DNA from: Ligilactobacillus faecis
GTDB lineage: Bacteria > Bacillota > Bacilli > Lactobacillales > Lactobacillaceae
Reading direction: 5' to 3'
Assembly: GCF_029889745.1 (NCBI RefSeq)
Contig: NZ_CP123639.1
Span: 2,213,501 to 2,277,500 of the forward strand
DNA length: 64,000 bases
The notes beneath the pieces are model-generated. The model saw only the letters and a list, made by a program, of their open reading frames with translations. It did not search any database and was not told the origin of the DNA. The position numbers were made by a program, and so were the translations under genes. This document shows positions 18,067 to 26,742 of this stretch, one piece after another (positions within the stretch are counted from its first letter, which is position 1; each line of letters starts with the position of its first letter).

Positions 18067-18086
18067 TATTTTTTTAGATCAAACAA
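18066..18086 (-). CDS. Candidate leader peptide MFDLKK coupled to mvaS
   Basis: TTG at 18086 opens a six-codon frame that ends in TAA at 18068-18066. Its last base is the first base of the mvaS ATG (TAATG). GAAGGT lies 4-5 nt before the TTG, and the leader helix CTATAGC ends exactly 10 nt before it. Stop-start overlap suggests that ribosomes finishing the peptide re-initiate at mvaS. Translation of the peptide is inferred. Confidence 0.5.
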   Translation of the reverse strand: MFDLKK

Positions 18087-18096
18087 GCTGACCTTC

Positions 18097-18216
18097 GCTA
18101 TAGTAAGCACAAATACAAATTTATATATTTTGGAAGACTATAGCATTTCCTTTCTCTATTACTCACTATTATCAAGAAGAGTCGTTGCGAGCTCCTTTAT
18201 GCTTAAACTTCCTAGT
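18097..18216 (-). promoter_or_regulatory. Structured leader of mvaS: candidate split ribosome-binding site
   Basis: The minus strand has ACTA-GGAAG pairing with CTTCT-TAGT around a large loop that contains AAGCATA (18204-18198). GAGAAAGGAAAT follows, then GCTATAG (18144-18138), a weak AAATA/TATTT hairpin, TGTGCTT (18111-18105), CTATAGC (18103-18097), ten bases and the leader-peptide TTG. AAGCATA pairs with TGTGCTT over seven positions including one wobble, replacing the ATGTGG/CCACAT pair seen at dnaJ. That is covariation across loci. Confidence 0.58.
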
Positions 18217-18299
18217 ATTTATGACAATAGCTTTCCTGTACGCTAAAATTATACCACATGATCTGAGAGCTCAAAACTGACCGCTTTCCAAAAACGTAG

Positions 18300-18305
18300 T
18301 ATACT
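18300..18305 (+). promoter_or_regulatory. Probable -10 element for acyP
   Basis: TATACT lies 31 bp before the GTG start. CTGACC at a 17-bp spacing would be a moderate -35. Confidence 0.45.
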
Positions 18306-18336
18306 AAAAACAGATATGAAATTAGAGGTGATCAAC

Positions 18337-18612
18337 GTGGCTGCTATTAGTTTAGAAGTTTACGGTATCGTGCAAGGAGTAGGTTTTCGCTATACTACTA
18401 AAATGTTAGCTGACCAGATCGGGATCGTTGGTAAAGTCGAAAACCGCAATGACGGATCTGTCTATATCGAAGCTCAAGGTGATTCAGAAAAGTTATCTGC
18501 CTTCATCGATGGCATCAAAGCTTCACCTACTCCAGCTGGTAGAGTCGACCGTGTTATTTTGAATTCGATCCCAGAAACAAACTATACACGTTTTAATGTC
18601 ACTTACCTTTGA
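18337..18612 (+). CDS. acyP: Acylphosphatase
   Basis: This small enzyme hydrolyses carboxyl-phosphate bonds such as those in acetyl phosphate. I start it at GTG 18337 (91 residues), preceded by AGAGGTG, rather than at the in-frame ATG 18316. The signature VYGIVQGVGFRYTTKMLA contains the phosphate-binding loop and catalytic Arg, and VENRNDGSVYIEAQG contains the catalytic Asn. Monocistronic, followed by a terminator. Confidence 0.95.
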   Translation: MAAISLEVYGIVQGVGFRYTTKMLADQIGIVGKVENRNDGSVYIEAQGDSEKLSAFIDGIKASPTPAGRVDRVILNSIPETNYTRFNVTYL

Positions 18613-18709
18613 TACGATGGGACTGTCTTCGTTATTTTGATCATGAACGTAGTAGACACCACCAACTATATGATCTTTTTACTTGATCAAGACATCGATA
18701 TTGCAGTCT

Positions 18710-18749
18710 AGATAGAGCTTACATCAGCATAAGTTCTATCTATTTTTTT
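18710..18749 (+). terminator. Terminator after acyP
   Basis: AGATAGA-CTTA pairs with TAAG-TCTATCT, with one unpaired base on each side, and is followed by a run of T residues. About 95 bp of sequence without a recognised gene lies between the acyP stop and this hairpin. Confidence 0.8.
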
Positions 18750-18773
18750 GTGTCTTTTTCGCTCGAGCTATCA

Positions 18774-18802
18774 TTGAAAAAAGAGTACTTTTACAGTATA
18801 GT
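18774..18802 (+). promoter_or_regulatory. yidC promoter
   Basis: TTGAAA (18774-18779), a 17-bp spacer and TATAGT (18797-18802) lie 43 bp before the yidC ATG. Confidence 0.75.
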
Positions 18803-18844
18803 AATAAGCGATACCGCAATTCATTGAAAGGAATTTTATCAATT

Positions 18845-19762
18845 ATGAAAAATAAAAAACTGTTTGCAGTTTTGTCGACGCTCTTAGTCACAACTTTATT
18901 TTTAAGTGGCTGTGTCCAAAGAACTGCTTCTGGTAAACCATACGGTTGGGTCTACGATAATATGGCTGTCCCAACACAACATGTTTTAGTTTGGCTTTCT
19001 CAGATCTTTGGAAATAGCCTTGGTTGGGCGATCATCGTGATCACTTTTATCGTACGGATGATCTTGATGCCAGTTATGATCAAACAATCCAAAAATGCTA
19101 CGATCCAACAAGAAAAGATCGCACACATCAGACCTTTGATGGAGGATATCACTAAACGCCAAAAAGAAGCAAGTAGTGAAGAAGAGCGCATGGCGATCAG
19201 CCAAGAAATGATGCAACTTTATCGCGATAACAACATTTCAATGACTGGTGGGATCGGTTGTTTACCTCTTCTGATCCAAATGCCGATCTTTGCTGCGTTA
19301 TATGCTGCGATCCAATACTCACCTGAGTTATCACGTTCATACTTTTATGGGATCAACCTTGGGCAAAGAAGCTTTATCTTAGTCATTTTATCTTTTCTCG
19401 TCTATGCTCTTCAAGGTTGGTTATCGACTCTTAGTGTACCAGAAGCCCAACGTGCACAAATGCAACAGATGATGATCATCAGTCCTTTGATGATCACATT
19501 TATGACTTACATCTCACCAGCTGGTCTAGGGCTATACTTCTTTGTTGGTGGGATCTTTGCTTGTTTGCAAACTTTGATCATCAACTACATGCGCCCACGG
19601 ATCAGAGAAGAAGTCATCGCCGAAATGAAGAAAAATCCCCCTAAAAAAACGACCTCGACTACTAAAACAGCGATCGAAACCAGTTCAAAAATTGACCATA
19701 CACCTAAAAAATCGACTATTAAAAAACGAAATGCTGGTAAGCAACGTTCAAAACATAAATAG
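18845..19762 (+). CDS. yidC: Membrane protein insertase YidC (YidC2 type)
   Basis: This Oxa1-family insertase places membrane proteins in the bilayer, alone or with SecYEG. I start at ATG 18845 (305 residues), preceded by AAAGGA. A lipoprotein signal with lipobox LSGC (Cys at about 24) is followed by about five membrane segments and the hydrophilic-groove region. The C-terminal tail is long and basic (PKKTTSTTKTA, KKRNAGKQRSKHK), the hallmark of YidC2, which can contact ribosomes. Lactobacilli normally have a second copy near rnpA, outside this window. Confidence 0.96.
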   Translation: MKNKKLFAVLSTLLVTTLFLSGCVQRTASGKPYGWVYDNMAVPTQHVLVWLSQIFGNSLGWAIIVITFIVRMILMPVMIKQSKNATIQQEKIAHIRPLMEDITKRQKEASSEEERMAISQEMMQLYRDNNISMTGGIGCLPLLIQMPIFAALYAAIQYSPELSRSYFYGINLGQRSFILVILSFLVYALQGWLSTLSVPEAQRAQMQQMMIISPLMITFMTYISPAGLGLYFFVGGIFACLQTLIINYMRPRIREEVIAEMKKNPPKKTTSTTKTAIETSSKIDHTPKKSTIKKRNAGKQRSKHK

Positions 19763-19766
19763 TAAG

Positions 19767-19802
19767 AAAGCCTTGGGATGAAGTGGACCCAAGGCTTTTT
19801 TA
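19767..19802 (+). terminator. Terminator after yidC
   Basis: AAGCCTTGGG/CCCAAGGCTT stem with a 10-nt loop and a T run on the plus strand. Confidence 0.88.
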
Positions 19803-19821
19803 TATTAGTCGTATCTTTTTA

Positions 19822-19853
19822 TAAAAAAAGAGTCACTATTTAGCGACTCTTTC
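19822..19853 (-). terminator. Terminator of the two-component operon
   Basis: AAAGAGTCGCTA pairs imperfectly with TAGTGACTCTTT and is followed by seven T residues on the minus strand, directly after the kinase stop codon. Confidence 0.85.
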
Positions 19854-21401
19854 TTATATAGTTTGCGTTGGATCTTTTCCAGTTCGTTTATTAGTACTGT
19901 CAACTATCGGTAAGGAGATCTTAAAAAGTGATCCTTGTCCAACAGCACTTTCAACGATCAATTTACCTCGATAGCCTTCGATCAAGCGACGAGCGATCGA
20001 AAGTCCAAGACCGTTACCACCTTTATCGCGACTTCGCGCTTTATCCACACGATAGAAACGATCAAAGATCCGTTCGATATTTTCTTGTGAGATCCCTTCG
20101 CCAAAATCTTGGATCACGATATCAACATCATGGATATTTTTTGAGAGCGTCATATGCACTTCCTTGCGATCACGAGAATATTTGACTGCATTATCCATCA
20201 AAATGATCAAAACTTGCTCTAAGTGATTACGATAGATCTGAACATTGACTGGTCCTTTTAGATCATCGTCTAAAACAAAAGTAAAATCTGGATGGATCAT
20301 CTGAAAATTATTGAAAACTTGAAGCCCAACTTCTTGAGCATCAGTGATCTCTTTGCCAAATTGGATCTCAACTTGTTCTGCTCGTGATAGATCGAGCATT
20401 TCTTGAACTAAACTCTTCATCCGTGTGATCTCCTGCATTGAAGCATCGATCGATTCTGCTAAAACTTTAGGATCATCTTTACCCCAACGTTGCAGCAAAG
20501 AAAGATGGCCTTGGATGATCGCTACGGGCGTCCTTAGTTCATGCGAAACATCTTCAACAAACTGTTGTTGCTGTTCAACATAACGTTGCATCCGGTCGAG
20601 CATTTTATTAAATAAACGCCCTAATTCGGAAAGCTCATCTTTATGCTTGAACTCGGGAACACGCACATGAGCTAAAGCATCACTCTCATCATCACCATTG
20701 ATCTTTCCGATCGTATCATTGATCAGATCGATCGGACGTAAAAGCCAAGAAGATAGTCCATAACTCAATAGTGCGATCCCGATCGCAGCGATCAAACAAA
20801 AGACTAAAAAGATCAAGACTAATTTTCGCCTTGTCTGATCATAATTGATCAGATCATTTGTGATCTGGACATAACCGATCGTTTTATGAGTCCTTTCAGA
20901 AATGATCCGGCTCCCCATTACTAAAACAGTAACGCCACCAACTTTACGGATCGTACTATTATCCAGTTGCTTTTGATCAAAATCAACTGGTACTTCACGT
21001 GAAGCAAAAACTCGTTGATTGGAAAGATCATAAACACTAACACTGATATTTTCACGCGTCAGTGTTGTATAAAATGAACTTGAATATAAAGTTTTTAGAT
21101 CTTTTAGATTATGATCGTTGCGAACTTTCAAACTCAGTGAATGTTCTGCTGCTTCTTTAGTCAACTCATCTCTATTAGTGGCTAAACTATCAAGAGCAGT
21201 CGTCAATGCAGCTTGCGCGTATTGGCGCTCTTGATTCATCAATAAACTTGAAAGACTTTGAAACAGCAAAGCTGAAAAGACCGCAAAGATAAGTAAAACG
21301 CCGATCCCAGTTCCTACCGACCATTTTAACTTGAGCGAAAAAAAGCGTCTTTCTTTCTCTGGGGACTTTAATTTATCACGGTTACACTTAAATATGCACA
21401 T
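19854..21401 (-). CDS. arlS: Sensor histidine kinase, ArlS-like
   Basis: The 515-residue membrane kinase has two membrane segments (about 30-50 and 190-215) flanking an extracellular sensor region of about 140 residues. A HAMP domain follows, then the phosphoacceptor H-box FVEDVSHELRTPVAIIQGH, and the ATP-binding N box DNAVKYS, G1 DFGEGIS and G2 GNGLGLSIA. Its ATG overlaps the stop of the response regulator (TAATG). The pair resembles S. aureus ArlRS by sequence memory. The signal is unknown, so the symbol is tentative. Confidence 0.85.
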   Translation of the reverse strand: MCIFKCNRDKLKSPEKERRFFSLKLKWSVGTGIGVLLIFAVFSALLFQSLSSLLMNQERQYAQAALTTALDSLATNRDELTKEAAEHSLSLKVRNDHNLKDLKTLYSSSFYTTLTRENISVSVYDLSNQRVFASREVPVDFDQKQLDNSTIRKVGGVTVLVMGSRIISERTHKTIGYVQITNDLINYDQTRRKLVLIFLVFCLIAAIGIALLSYGLSSWLLRPIDLINDTIGKINGDDESDALAHVRVPEFKHKDELSELGRLFNKMLDRMQRYVEQQQQFVEDVSHELRTPVAIIQGHLSLLQRWGKDDPKVLAESIDASMQEITRMKSLVQEMLDLSRAEQVEIQFGKEITDAQEVGLQVFNNFQMIHPDFTFVLDDDLKGPVNVQIYRNHLEQVLIILMDNAVKYSRDRKEVHMTLSKNIHDVDIVIQDFGEGISQENIERIFDRFYRVDKARSRDKGGNGLGLSIARRLIEGYRGKLIVESAVGQGSLFKISLPIVDSTNKRTGKDPTQTI

Positions 21402-22087
21402 TAGGAGCGCATGACATAGCCGGTACCACGCACAGTTTGGATATAGCTATCTTCACCTGGGCGATCGATCTTATTACGTAAATAACGAATGTACACATCA
21501 ACAACATTCGTTTCGATCTGTGACTCATAGCCCCAAACTTCTTTTAACAACACATCACGAGCTAAAACAACATTGACATTTTCCATCAAAGTCAAAAGCA
21601 GTTCATATTCACGTTTTGTTAATTCGATGATCTCATCTCCTCGACGGACAACACGATTTTCTTTTTCGATCACAAGATCACGGTAACTAACTGTTGTTTG
21701 TTTTGATGAATTATATTCACTTTCAAGATCTACTCGGCGCAATACAGCACGTAAGCGTGCAAGTAATTCCTCGATCGCAAATGGTTTGATCACATAATCA
21801 TCGGCCCCATGATCAAGTCCTGAAACACGATCGATCACAGAATCACGAGCTGTCATCATAATGATCGGCGTATTTTTAACTTGGCGTACACGGCGGCAAA
21901 CTTCAAGCCCATTTAGATCTGGTAGCATCAGATCTAACAAGATCGCATCCCAATCTTCACTAAGTGCTGCTTCGAGTCCTGTTCGACCACTTTCACATAC
22001 AAACGTTTCATAACCCTCATGCTTTAGTTCCAGCTCTACAAAGTGAGACAAATTTACCTCGTCTTCGATGATAAGTATCTTACTCAT
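21401..22087 (-). CDS. arlR: Response regulator, OmpR family, ArlR-like
   Basis: The 228-residue regulator has a receiver domain with acidic pocket IEDE, phosphoacceptor Asp in ILLDLMLPDLNGLEVC (about residue 53), the conserved TA at MMTARDS and Lys in YVIKPF. A winged-helix DNA-binding domain follows with the OmpR signature TKREYELLLTLMEN and YIRYLRNKID. The LELKHEGYE and GADDYVIKPFAIEELLARLRA segments closely resemble ArlR. It precedes its kinase with overlapping codons. Confidence 0.88.
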   Translation of the reverse strand: MSKILIIEDEVNLSHFVELELKHEGYETFVCESGRTGLEAALSEDWDAILLDLMLPDLNGLEVCRRVRQVKNTPIIMMTARDSVIDRVSGLDHGADDYVIKPFAIEELLARLRAVLRRVDLESEYNSSKQTTVSYRDLVIEKENRVVRRGDEIIELTKREYELLLTLMENVNVVLARDVLLKEVWGYESQIETNVVDVYIRYLRNKIDRPGEDSYIQTVRGTGYVMRS

Positions 22088-22345
22088 TTTGACACACTCC
22101 TATTTATTGTTGTTGTTAAATTTTTATTATTTACTTTAATGATAACATATCTAATTTTAACATTGACACTATCAATAAGTACATACGTAATTTAAATTAA
22201 GAAAAAAACATTATAGCATATATATCATTTTCTTGCCACTTTGCCTATCAGATAGGGTACTCAAGATCTTATTTTAAAATAATATATCAATAATTTTAAT
22301 TATATTTGATGAAATTTATTTTTATAAACAAAAATAGCCTCAAGC
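22088..22345. promoter_or_regulatory. AT-rich intergenic region with arlR promoter
   Basis: No gene is seen in this region. An extended -10 (TGCTATAAT, 22218-22210 on the minus strand) lies about 123 bp upstream of the arlR ATG. The rest is strongly AT-rich up to the IS3 element, and includes the left half of a terminator at 22330-22342. Confidence 0.6.
22330..22342. terminator. Left arm of a terminator split by the IS3 element
   Basis: AAAAATAGCCTCA at 22330-22342 is the exact complement of TGAGGCTATTTTT at 23819-23831. Without the element and one copy of its 4-bp duplication, the arms would close a 13-bp stem over a 9-nt loop, an intrinsic terminator lying between gnd and arlR that could work in both directions. 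Confidence 0.85.
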
Positions 22346-22377
22346 TGAAGTGAACCCTGTAAGTTGGACACTTTAGT

Positions 22378-23301
22378 TTAGGCAATTTTTCCTAAGGCAA
22401 GATTCCGATATTCAATCGGCGTCTTGCCTTTTAATTTGTGCCTTATTCGATATTGGTTGTAATATACGATCCACTCCTTCATTGCTTTGATCAATTCTTG
22501 TTTGGTCTGATAATGATGATCATAATACAATTCAGTTTTCATGGTATGAAAGAAGCTCTCCATTGATGCATTGTCTAAACAAGTTGCCCGTCGTGACATG
22601 CTTTGGAAAATATGGTGCTTCTTTAGTGTCTGGCGCCATATATTTGTTTGATATTGGATGCCTTGGTCACTATGAACAGTCATGCGGTAGTCAAGCGTGG
22701 GCCGCTTATTAATTAGCTCGATCAATGGTTTCATCACAAAATCAGTAGTCGGGTGATCGCTAATATTATAACTAACGATTTCACCAGTACACAGGTCTTT
22801 AATTGGCGAAAGATAAACCTTTTCATCCTGGCTCATATTACCATAGCGATATTCACTCACATCAGTTACCATTTTCTGATAAGGACGATCAGTGTTAAAA
22901 CGTCGATTTAACCGATTCATGGCCTTCTTACCTTGAGGGCCGATCGATGAATCGTATTTACGGGTTTGACGATTATACATTAGTGACAACAGCCCATTTT
23001 CACGCATCAGACGGCTAACTCGTTTATGATTAGCTTTGATTCCACGGCGGTGTAGCTCATCTGTCACTGGTCGATATCCATAGCCAGGATTATGTTGTTT
23101 GATGTTCTTAATGACTTGAAGTAATTCTTGATTATCTTTATTTTCATGACGATGTGCTTGGTAATAGAACGTACTCCGCTTGATGGTGGTGTATGGTAAG
23201 ATCTCCGTTAAGCTAAATCCGAATTCGTGCCTTAGTTCTTTGATGATTTGATATTCTTCTTTGACTGTCCGCGACGTTGAACTAAGGCTTCGAGTTTTTT
23301 T
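22378..23301 (-). CDS. IS3 transposase OrfB (as OrfAB by -1 frameshift)
   Basis: The frame is open from the slippery site at 23301 down to the TAA at 22378. The integrase core carries the DDE residues: D in MVTDVSEYRYG, D in MTVHSDQGIQYQ and E in NASMESFFHTMKTE. The N-terminal part contains the HTH_21 region (HRRGIKANHKRVSRLMRENGL). No start codon with a ribosome-binding site is evident at the beginning of the frame, so it is most likely made as OrfAB after a -1 shift on the A7 run at 23295-23301. Confidence 0.92.
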   Translation of the reverse strand, partial: KKTRSLSSTSRTVKEEYQIIKELRHEFGFSLTEILPYTTIKRSTFYYQAHRHENKDNQELLQVIKNIKQHNPGYGYRPVTDELHRRGIKANHKRVSRLMRENGLLSLMYNRQTRKYDSSIGPQGKKAMNRLNRRFNTDRPYQKMVTDVSEYRYGNMSQDEKVYLSPIKDLCTGEIVSYNISDHPTTDFVMKPLIELINKRPTLDYRMTVHSDQGIQYQTNIWRQTLKKHHIFQSMSRRATCLDNASMESFFHTMKTELYYDHHYQTKQELIKAMKEWIVYYNQYRIRHKLKGKTPIEYRNLALGKIA

Positions 23302-23756
23302 AGATATTCGTTCTCCACTTTCAAAGCCCGATTCTCAGCCTTTAAGCGCTCTAATTCTGATAATTGTTTCCTAGCTTGTTGATTATGGTTGGTAGTCATG
23401 TGGTTTGCCCGTCCTCTTCTAGTAAACAAGGCCTCAATACCACGTTCATTAAGCTTTCTCTGCCAATTAGCGATTGTCCCGGGATTACTAATATCAAATT
23501 GGAGTGCTGTTTGTGGATACGAGGCTTTGTGTTGTTTTCTCCAGTTTAAGACTTTCAGCTTAAAATTACCATCATAATCAAATTTTGGTGAACGAATTTC
23601 TAAGCCTTGAATCCCATATTTTCGATAACGAGCAACCCATGTCTGTACAGACATTTTCCTTTTAATACCTAATCTTCGAGCAATAGTCGCTGAACCAATT
23701 CCAGCTAAATACATTTGAACAGCTTTAAGTTTAACTTCAAAACTAAATTTAGTCAT
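23232..23756 (-). CDS. IS3 transposase OrfA
   Basis: Helix-turn-helix protein of 174 residues starting MTKFSFEVKLKAVQMYLAG at ATG 23756, with an AGGGGG site 7 nt upstream. It carries two helix-turn-helix repeats, a pattern of IS150-like OrfA, and a leucine-zipper-like end (ELERLKAENRALKVENEYLKKLEAL). The zipper region contains the codons cta-aaa-aaa, where ribosomes are expected to slip into orfB. OrfA alone usually regulates transposition. Confidence 0.92.
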   Translation of the reverse strand: MTKFSFEVKLKAVQMYLAGIGSATIARRLGIKRKMSVQTWVARYRKYGIQGLEIRSPKFDYDGNFKLKVLNWRKQHKASYPQTALQFDISNPGTIANWQRKLNERGIEALFTRRGRANHMTTNHNQQARKQLSELERLKAENRALKVENEYLKKLEALVQRRGQSKKNIKSSKN

Positions 23757-23861
23757 AGCAAAACCCCCTAAGTTAGATTCTTTTGTCCAACTTAGGGGGT
23801 TCACTTCAAAGCTTTACCTGAGGCTATTTTTTTACTCTATTACAAATCAAAGGTAGGCATC

Positions 23862-25286
23862 TTACTCTTCGTCATACCACTCATAGTGATAAGAACCTTC
23901 ACGGTCAACACGCTCATATGTGTGAGCCCCAAAGTAGTCACGTTGAGCTTGGATCAAGCTTGCTGGTAACACAGCTGAACGATACTGATCATAGTAGGTG
24001 ATCGCACTTGTAAAGCCAGGACATGGAACACCTGCTTGGATCGCCAATGCTGCAACTTCACGGACAGCCGCTTGATATTTAGCAGTTACATCTGTGAAAT
24101 ATGGATCAAGTAGTAAGTTCTTTAATTCTGGTTCTTTATCAAAAGCATCAGTGATCTTTTGTAAGAATTGAGCACGAATGATGCATCCTTCACGCCAGAT
24201 CTTAGCTAATGAACCGTATTCTAGATCCCAACCATATTTTTCAGAGGCAAAACGCATTTGCTCAAATCCTTGTGCATAACTAACGATCTTGCTAAAGTAA
24301 AGAGCTTGACGGATCTTTTCGATCACTTCAGCCTTATTGAGCTTAGAAGCATCAAACTGAGCTGGTTTAGCTAAAACTTTACTTGCAGCTACCCGTTCAT
24401 CTTTCAAAGCAGAGATATAACGAGCATAAACCGATTCTGTGATCAAAGATTGTGGGACTCCTAATTCTAAGGCACTTTCCGAACTCCATTTACCAGTACC
24501 TTTATTACCAGCACGATCTAAAATGACATCTACAACAGGTTTACCAGTTGAAAGATCATCTTTTCTCGTCAAGATATCGGCAGTGATATCGATCAAATAA
24601 CTATCTAATTCGCCTTTCTTCCAATCTTGGAAAATATCGGCAATTTCTTCAACTGAAAGACCTAAGAGATTGCGCAAAAGATCATAGCTTTCAGCGATCA
24701 ATTCCATATCTCCATATTCGATCCCGTTGTGGACCATTTTAACATAATGACCTGCACCATTTGGTCCGATATAAGTTACACACGGTTCACCATCAGTAGC
24801 TTTAGCTGCGATTTGTTCAAGGATCGGAGCTACAAGATCATAAGCTTCTTTTTGGCCACCTGGCATCAAAGAAGGTCCTTCCAAAGCACCTTTTTCACCA
24901 CCAGAAACACCCATACCGATAAAGTTGATATCAGAATCATCAAGTTGTGCGTTGCGTCGCATCGTATCTTCAAAGAAAGTATTCCCACCATCGATCAAAA
25001 CATCACCCTTATCAAGGTAAGGCAACAAACTCTTGATCGTTGCATCTGTTGGTGCTCCAGCTTTGACCATCAAAATGATCCGCCGCGGTTTTTCTAACGA
25101 GTTTACGAAGTCTTCGATCGTATAACTTGGAACTAATTTTTTATCTGGATGATCTGAAACGACTTGTTCAGTCTTAGAACCTGTTCGGTTATAGATCGCT
25201 ACCGTGTAACCTCGACTTTCGATGTTAAGTGCTAAATTTTTGCCCATTACGGCCATACCAACTACACCGATCTGTGCTTTATCCAT
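23862..25286 (-). CDS. gnd: 6-phosphogluconate dehydrogenase, decarboxylating
   Basis: This pentose-phosphate enzyme oxidises 6-phosphogluconate to ribulose 5-phosphate and CO2, and makes NADPH. The 474-residue protein starts at ATG 25286 after AGGAGGG. The Rossmann motif is [15 protein letters not shown], then [21 protein letters not shown], the catalytic Lys in [18 protein letters not shown], and the C-terminal [14 protein letters not shown]. Its natural terminator has been split by the IS3 element 54 bp downstream. Confidence 0.98.
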   Translation of the reverse strand: MDKAQIGVVGMAVMGKNLALNIESRGYTVAIYNRTGSKTEQVVSDHPDKKLVPSYTIEDFVNSLEKPRRIILMVKAGAPTDATIKSLLPYLDKGDVLIDGGNTFFEDTMRRNAQLDDSDINFIGMGVSGGEKGALEGPSLMPGGQKEAYDLVAPILEQIAAKATDGEPCVTYIGPNGAGHYVKMVHNGIEYGDMELIAESYDLLRNLLGLSVEEIADIFQDWKKGELDSYLIDITADILTRKDDLSTGKPVVDVILDRAGNKGTGKWSSESALELGVPQSLITESVYARYISALKDERVAASKVLAKPAQFDASKLNKAEVIEKIRQALYFSKIVSYAQGFEQMRFASEKYGWDLEYGSLAKIWREGCIIRAQFLQKITDAFDKEPELKNLLLDPYFTDVTAKYQAAVREVAALAIQAGVPCPGFTSAITYYDQYRSAVLPASLIQAQRDYFGAHTYERVDREGSYHYEWYDEE

Positions 25287-25349
25287 CAATTGACCCTCCT
25301 AAAATAATTATCGCGTTTAATTTTACCAAAAGTTAGCAAAAAATTAAAG

Positions 25350-26585
25350 CTATGCCTTTGTAACGATCTCAGGTTCTTTTTTTCCTAAGACCGTATCTTT
25401 GGTGATCACGACTTTTTCAATATCTTTATTGCTTGGAACTTCAAACATAATGTCGCGCATCGTTGCTTCGATGATCGAACGAAGTCCACGTGCCCCAGTA
25501 TTGCGTGCGATCGCTAGATGTGCAACTTCACGTAAAGCGTCTTCTTTAAATTCCAATTTGACACCGTCAAATTCAAGTAACTTACCATACTGCTTGACTA
25601 AAGCATTCTTTGGTTCAGTCAAGATCCGCACAAGGTCATCTTCGGTCAATTTTTCAAGTGCTGTCAAGATCGGTAAACGTCCAATGAATTCAGGGATCAA
25701 GCCAAATTTAAGCAGATCTTCTGGAATGATCTGTTGCATCAAACTCTTCGATTCATCATAATTTTGGTTGCTATCTACTCCAAAACCGATCGTCTTATCA
25801 CCAAGACGATTCTTAACGATATTTTCGATCCCATCAAAAGCTCCACCCACAATAAATAAAATATTTGTTGTATCGATCTGGATGAATTCTTGTTGCGGAT
25901 GCTTCCTTCCGCCTTGCGGAGGAACATTAGCGATCGTTCCTTCTAAGATCTTGAGTAGCGATTGTTGGACCCCTTCACCAGAAACATCACGTGTGATCGA
26001 AACGTTCTCACTTTTTTTAGCGATCTTATCGATCTCATCGATATACACGATCCCACGTTGTGCTCGTTCAACGTCATAATCAGCATTTTGTAAAAGTTTT
26101 AACAAGATATTCTCGACATCTTCACCAACATAACCTGCTTCAGTCAAGGTCGTTGCATCAGCGATCGTAAATGGGACATTTAAGATCTTCGCTAAGCTTT
26201 GAGCTAAGAAAGTCTTACCTGAACCAGTTGGACCAACAAGACAGATATTACTCTTTTGAAGTTCAGTGTCATCCGTCTTCTCATCCAAAGCTGCACTGAT
26301 CCGTTTATAGTGGTTATAAACTGCGACTGCTAGTGTTTTCTTAGCTTGCTCTTGTCCGATCACATATTGGTTTAAAATATCAACGATCTCTTTTGGTGTT
26401 GGAACATCATTGAATTCACTTTGCACAACTGCCTTATTTTCTTCGTTGATGATCGTCTGGGCCAACTCAACACATTCATTGCAAATGTAAACACCTGGAC
26501 CAGAGATCATACTTTTGACTTGCCGTTCAGATTTGCCACAAAAAGAGCATACTGCCGGTTCGTTTTGGTCTGTATTTTCGTACAT
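25350..26585 (-). CDS. clpX: ATP-dependent Clp protease ATP-binding subunit ClpX
   Basis: ClpX is the hexameric AAA+ unfoldase that feeds substrates to ClpP. The 411-residue protein begins with the C4 zinc-binding domain (CSFCGKS...CNEC). Walker A is GPTGSGKT, the pore loop GYVGEDVEN, Walker [11 protein letters not shown], and the ClpP-binding IGF loop is present as KTIGFGVD. It lies downstream of tig in the usual tig-clpX order, with its own promoter-like TTTACA-N17-TATAGG upstream. Confidence 0.98.
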   Translation of the reverse strand: MYENTDQNEPAVCSFCGKSERQVKSMISGPGVYICNECVELAQTIINEENKAVVQSEFNDVPTPKEIVDILNQYVIGQEQAKKTLAVAVYNHYKRISAALDEKTDDTELQKSNICLVGPTGSGKTFLAQSLAKILNVPFTIADATTLTEAGYVGEDVENILLKLLQNADYDVERAQRGIVYIDEIDKIAKKSENVSITRDVSGEGVQQSLLKILEGTIANVPPQGGRKHPQQEFIQIDTTNILFIVGGAFDGIENIVKNRLGDKTIGFGVDSNQNYDESKSLMQQIIPEDLLKFGLIPEFIGRLPILTALEKLTEDDLVRILTEPKNALVKQYGKLLEFDGVKLEFKEDALREVAHLAIARNTGARGLRSIIEATMRDIMFEVPSNKDIEKVVITKDTVLGKKEPEIVTKA

Positions 26586-26742
26586 TCTGAATCACCTTTA
26601 TTTTACTGATTACCTATATTCTATCAAACATTACATGTAAACACTACATAGTTGTATTTTATTTGTAGATAAACTTAGGGATCGTAACGGATAAAAGCGC
26701 TACGATCCCTAATAAATTCTATTTATCAGTAAGCCACTAAGC

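Larger units (their letters stand above)
22346..23808 (-). mobile_element. Complete IS3-family (IS150-like) insertion sequence, 1463 bp
   Basis: The ends are TGAAGTGAACC at the left and GGTTCACTTCA at the right, with the similarity extending inward (TAAGTTGGACA on both sides). The termini are 5'-TG...CA-3', as in the IS3 family. A 4-bp direct repeat AAGC flanks it (22342-22345 and 23809-23812). It holds orfA and orfB in overlapping frames with a seven-A slippery run. Ends, duplication and reading frames are intact, so the element looks young and potentially active. Confidence 0.93.

Noticed and set aside
18643-18711. A 22-codon plus-strand frame between acyP and its terminator
   Set aside because: It has an ATG but no ribosome-binding site and runs into the terminator stem. 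There is no similarity to known peptides.
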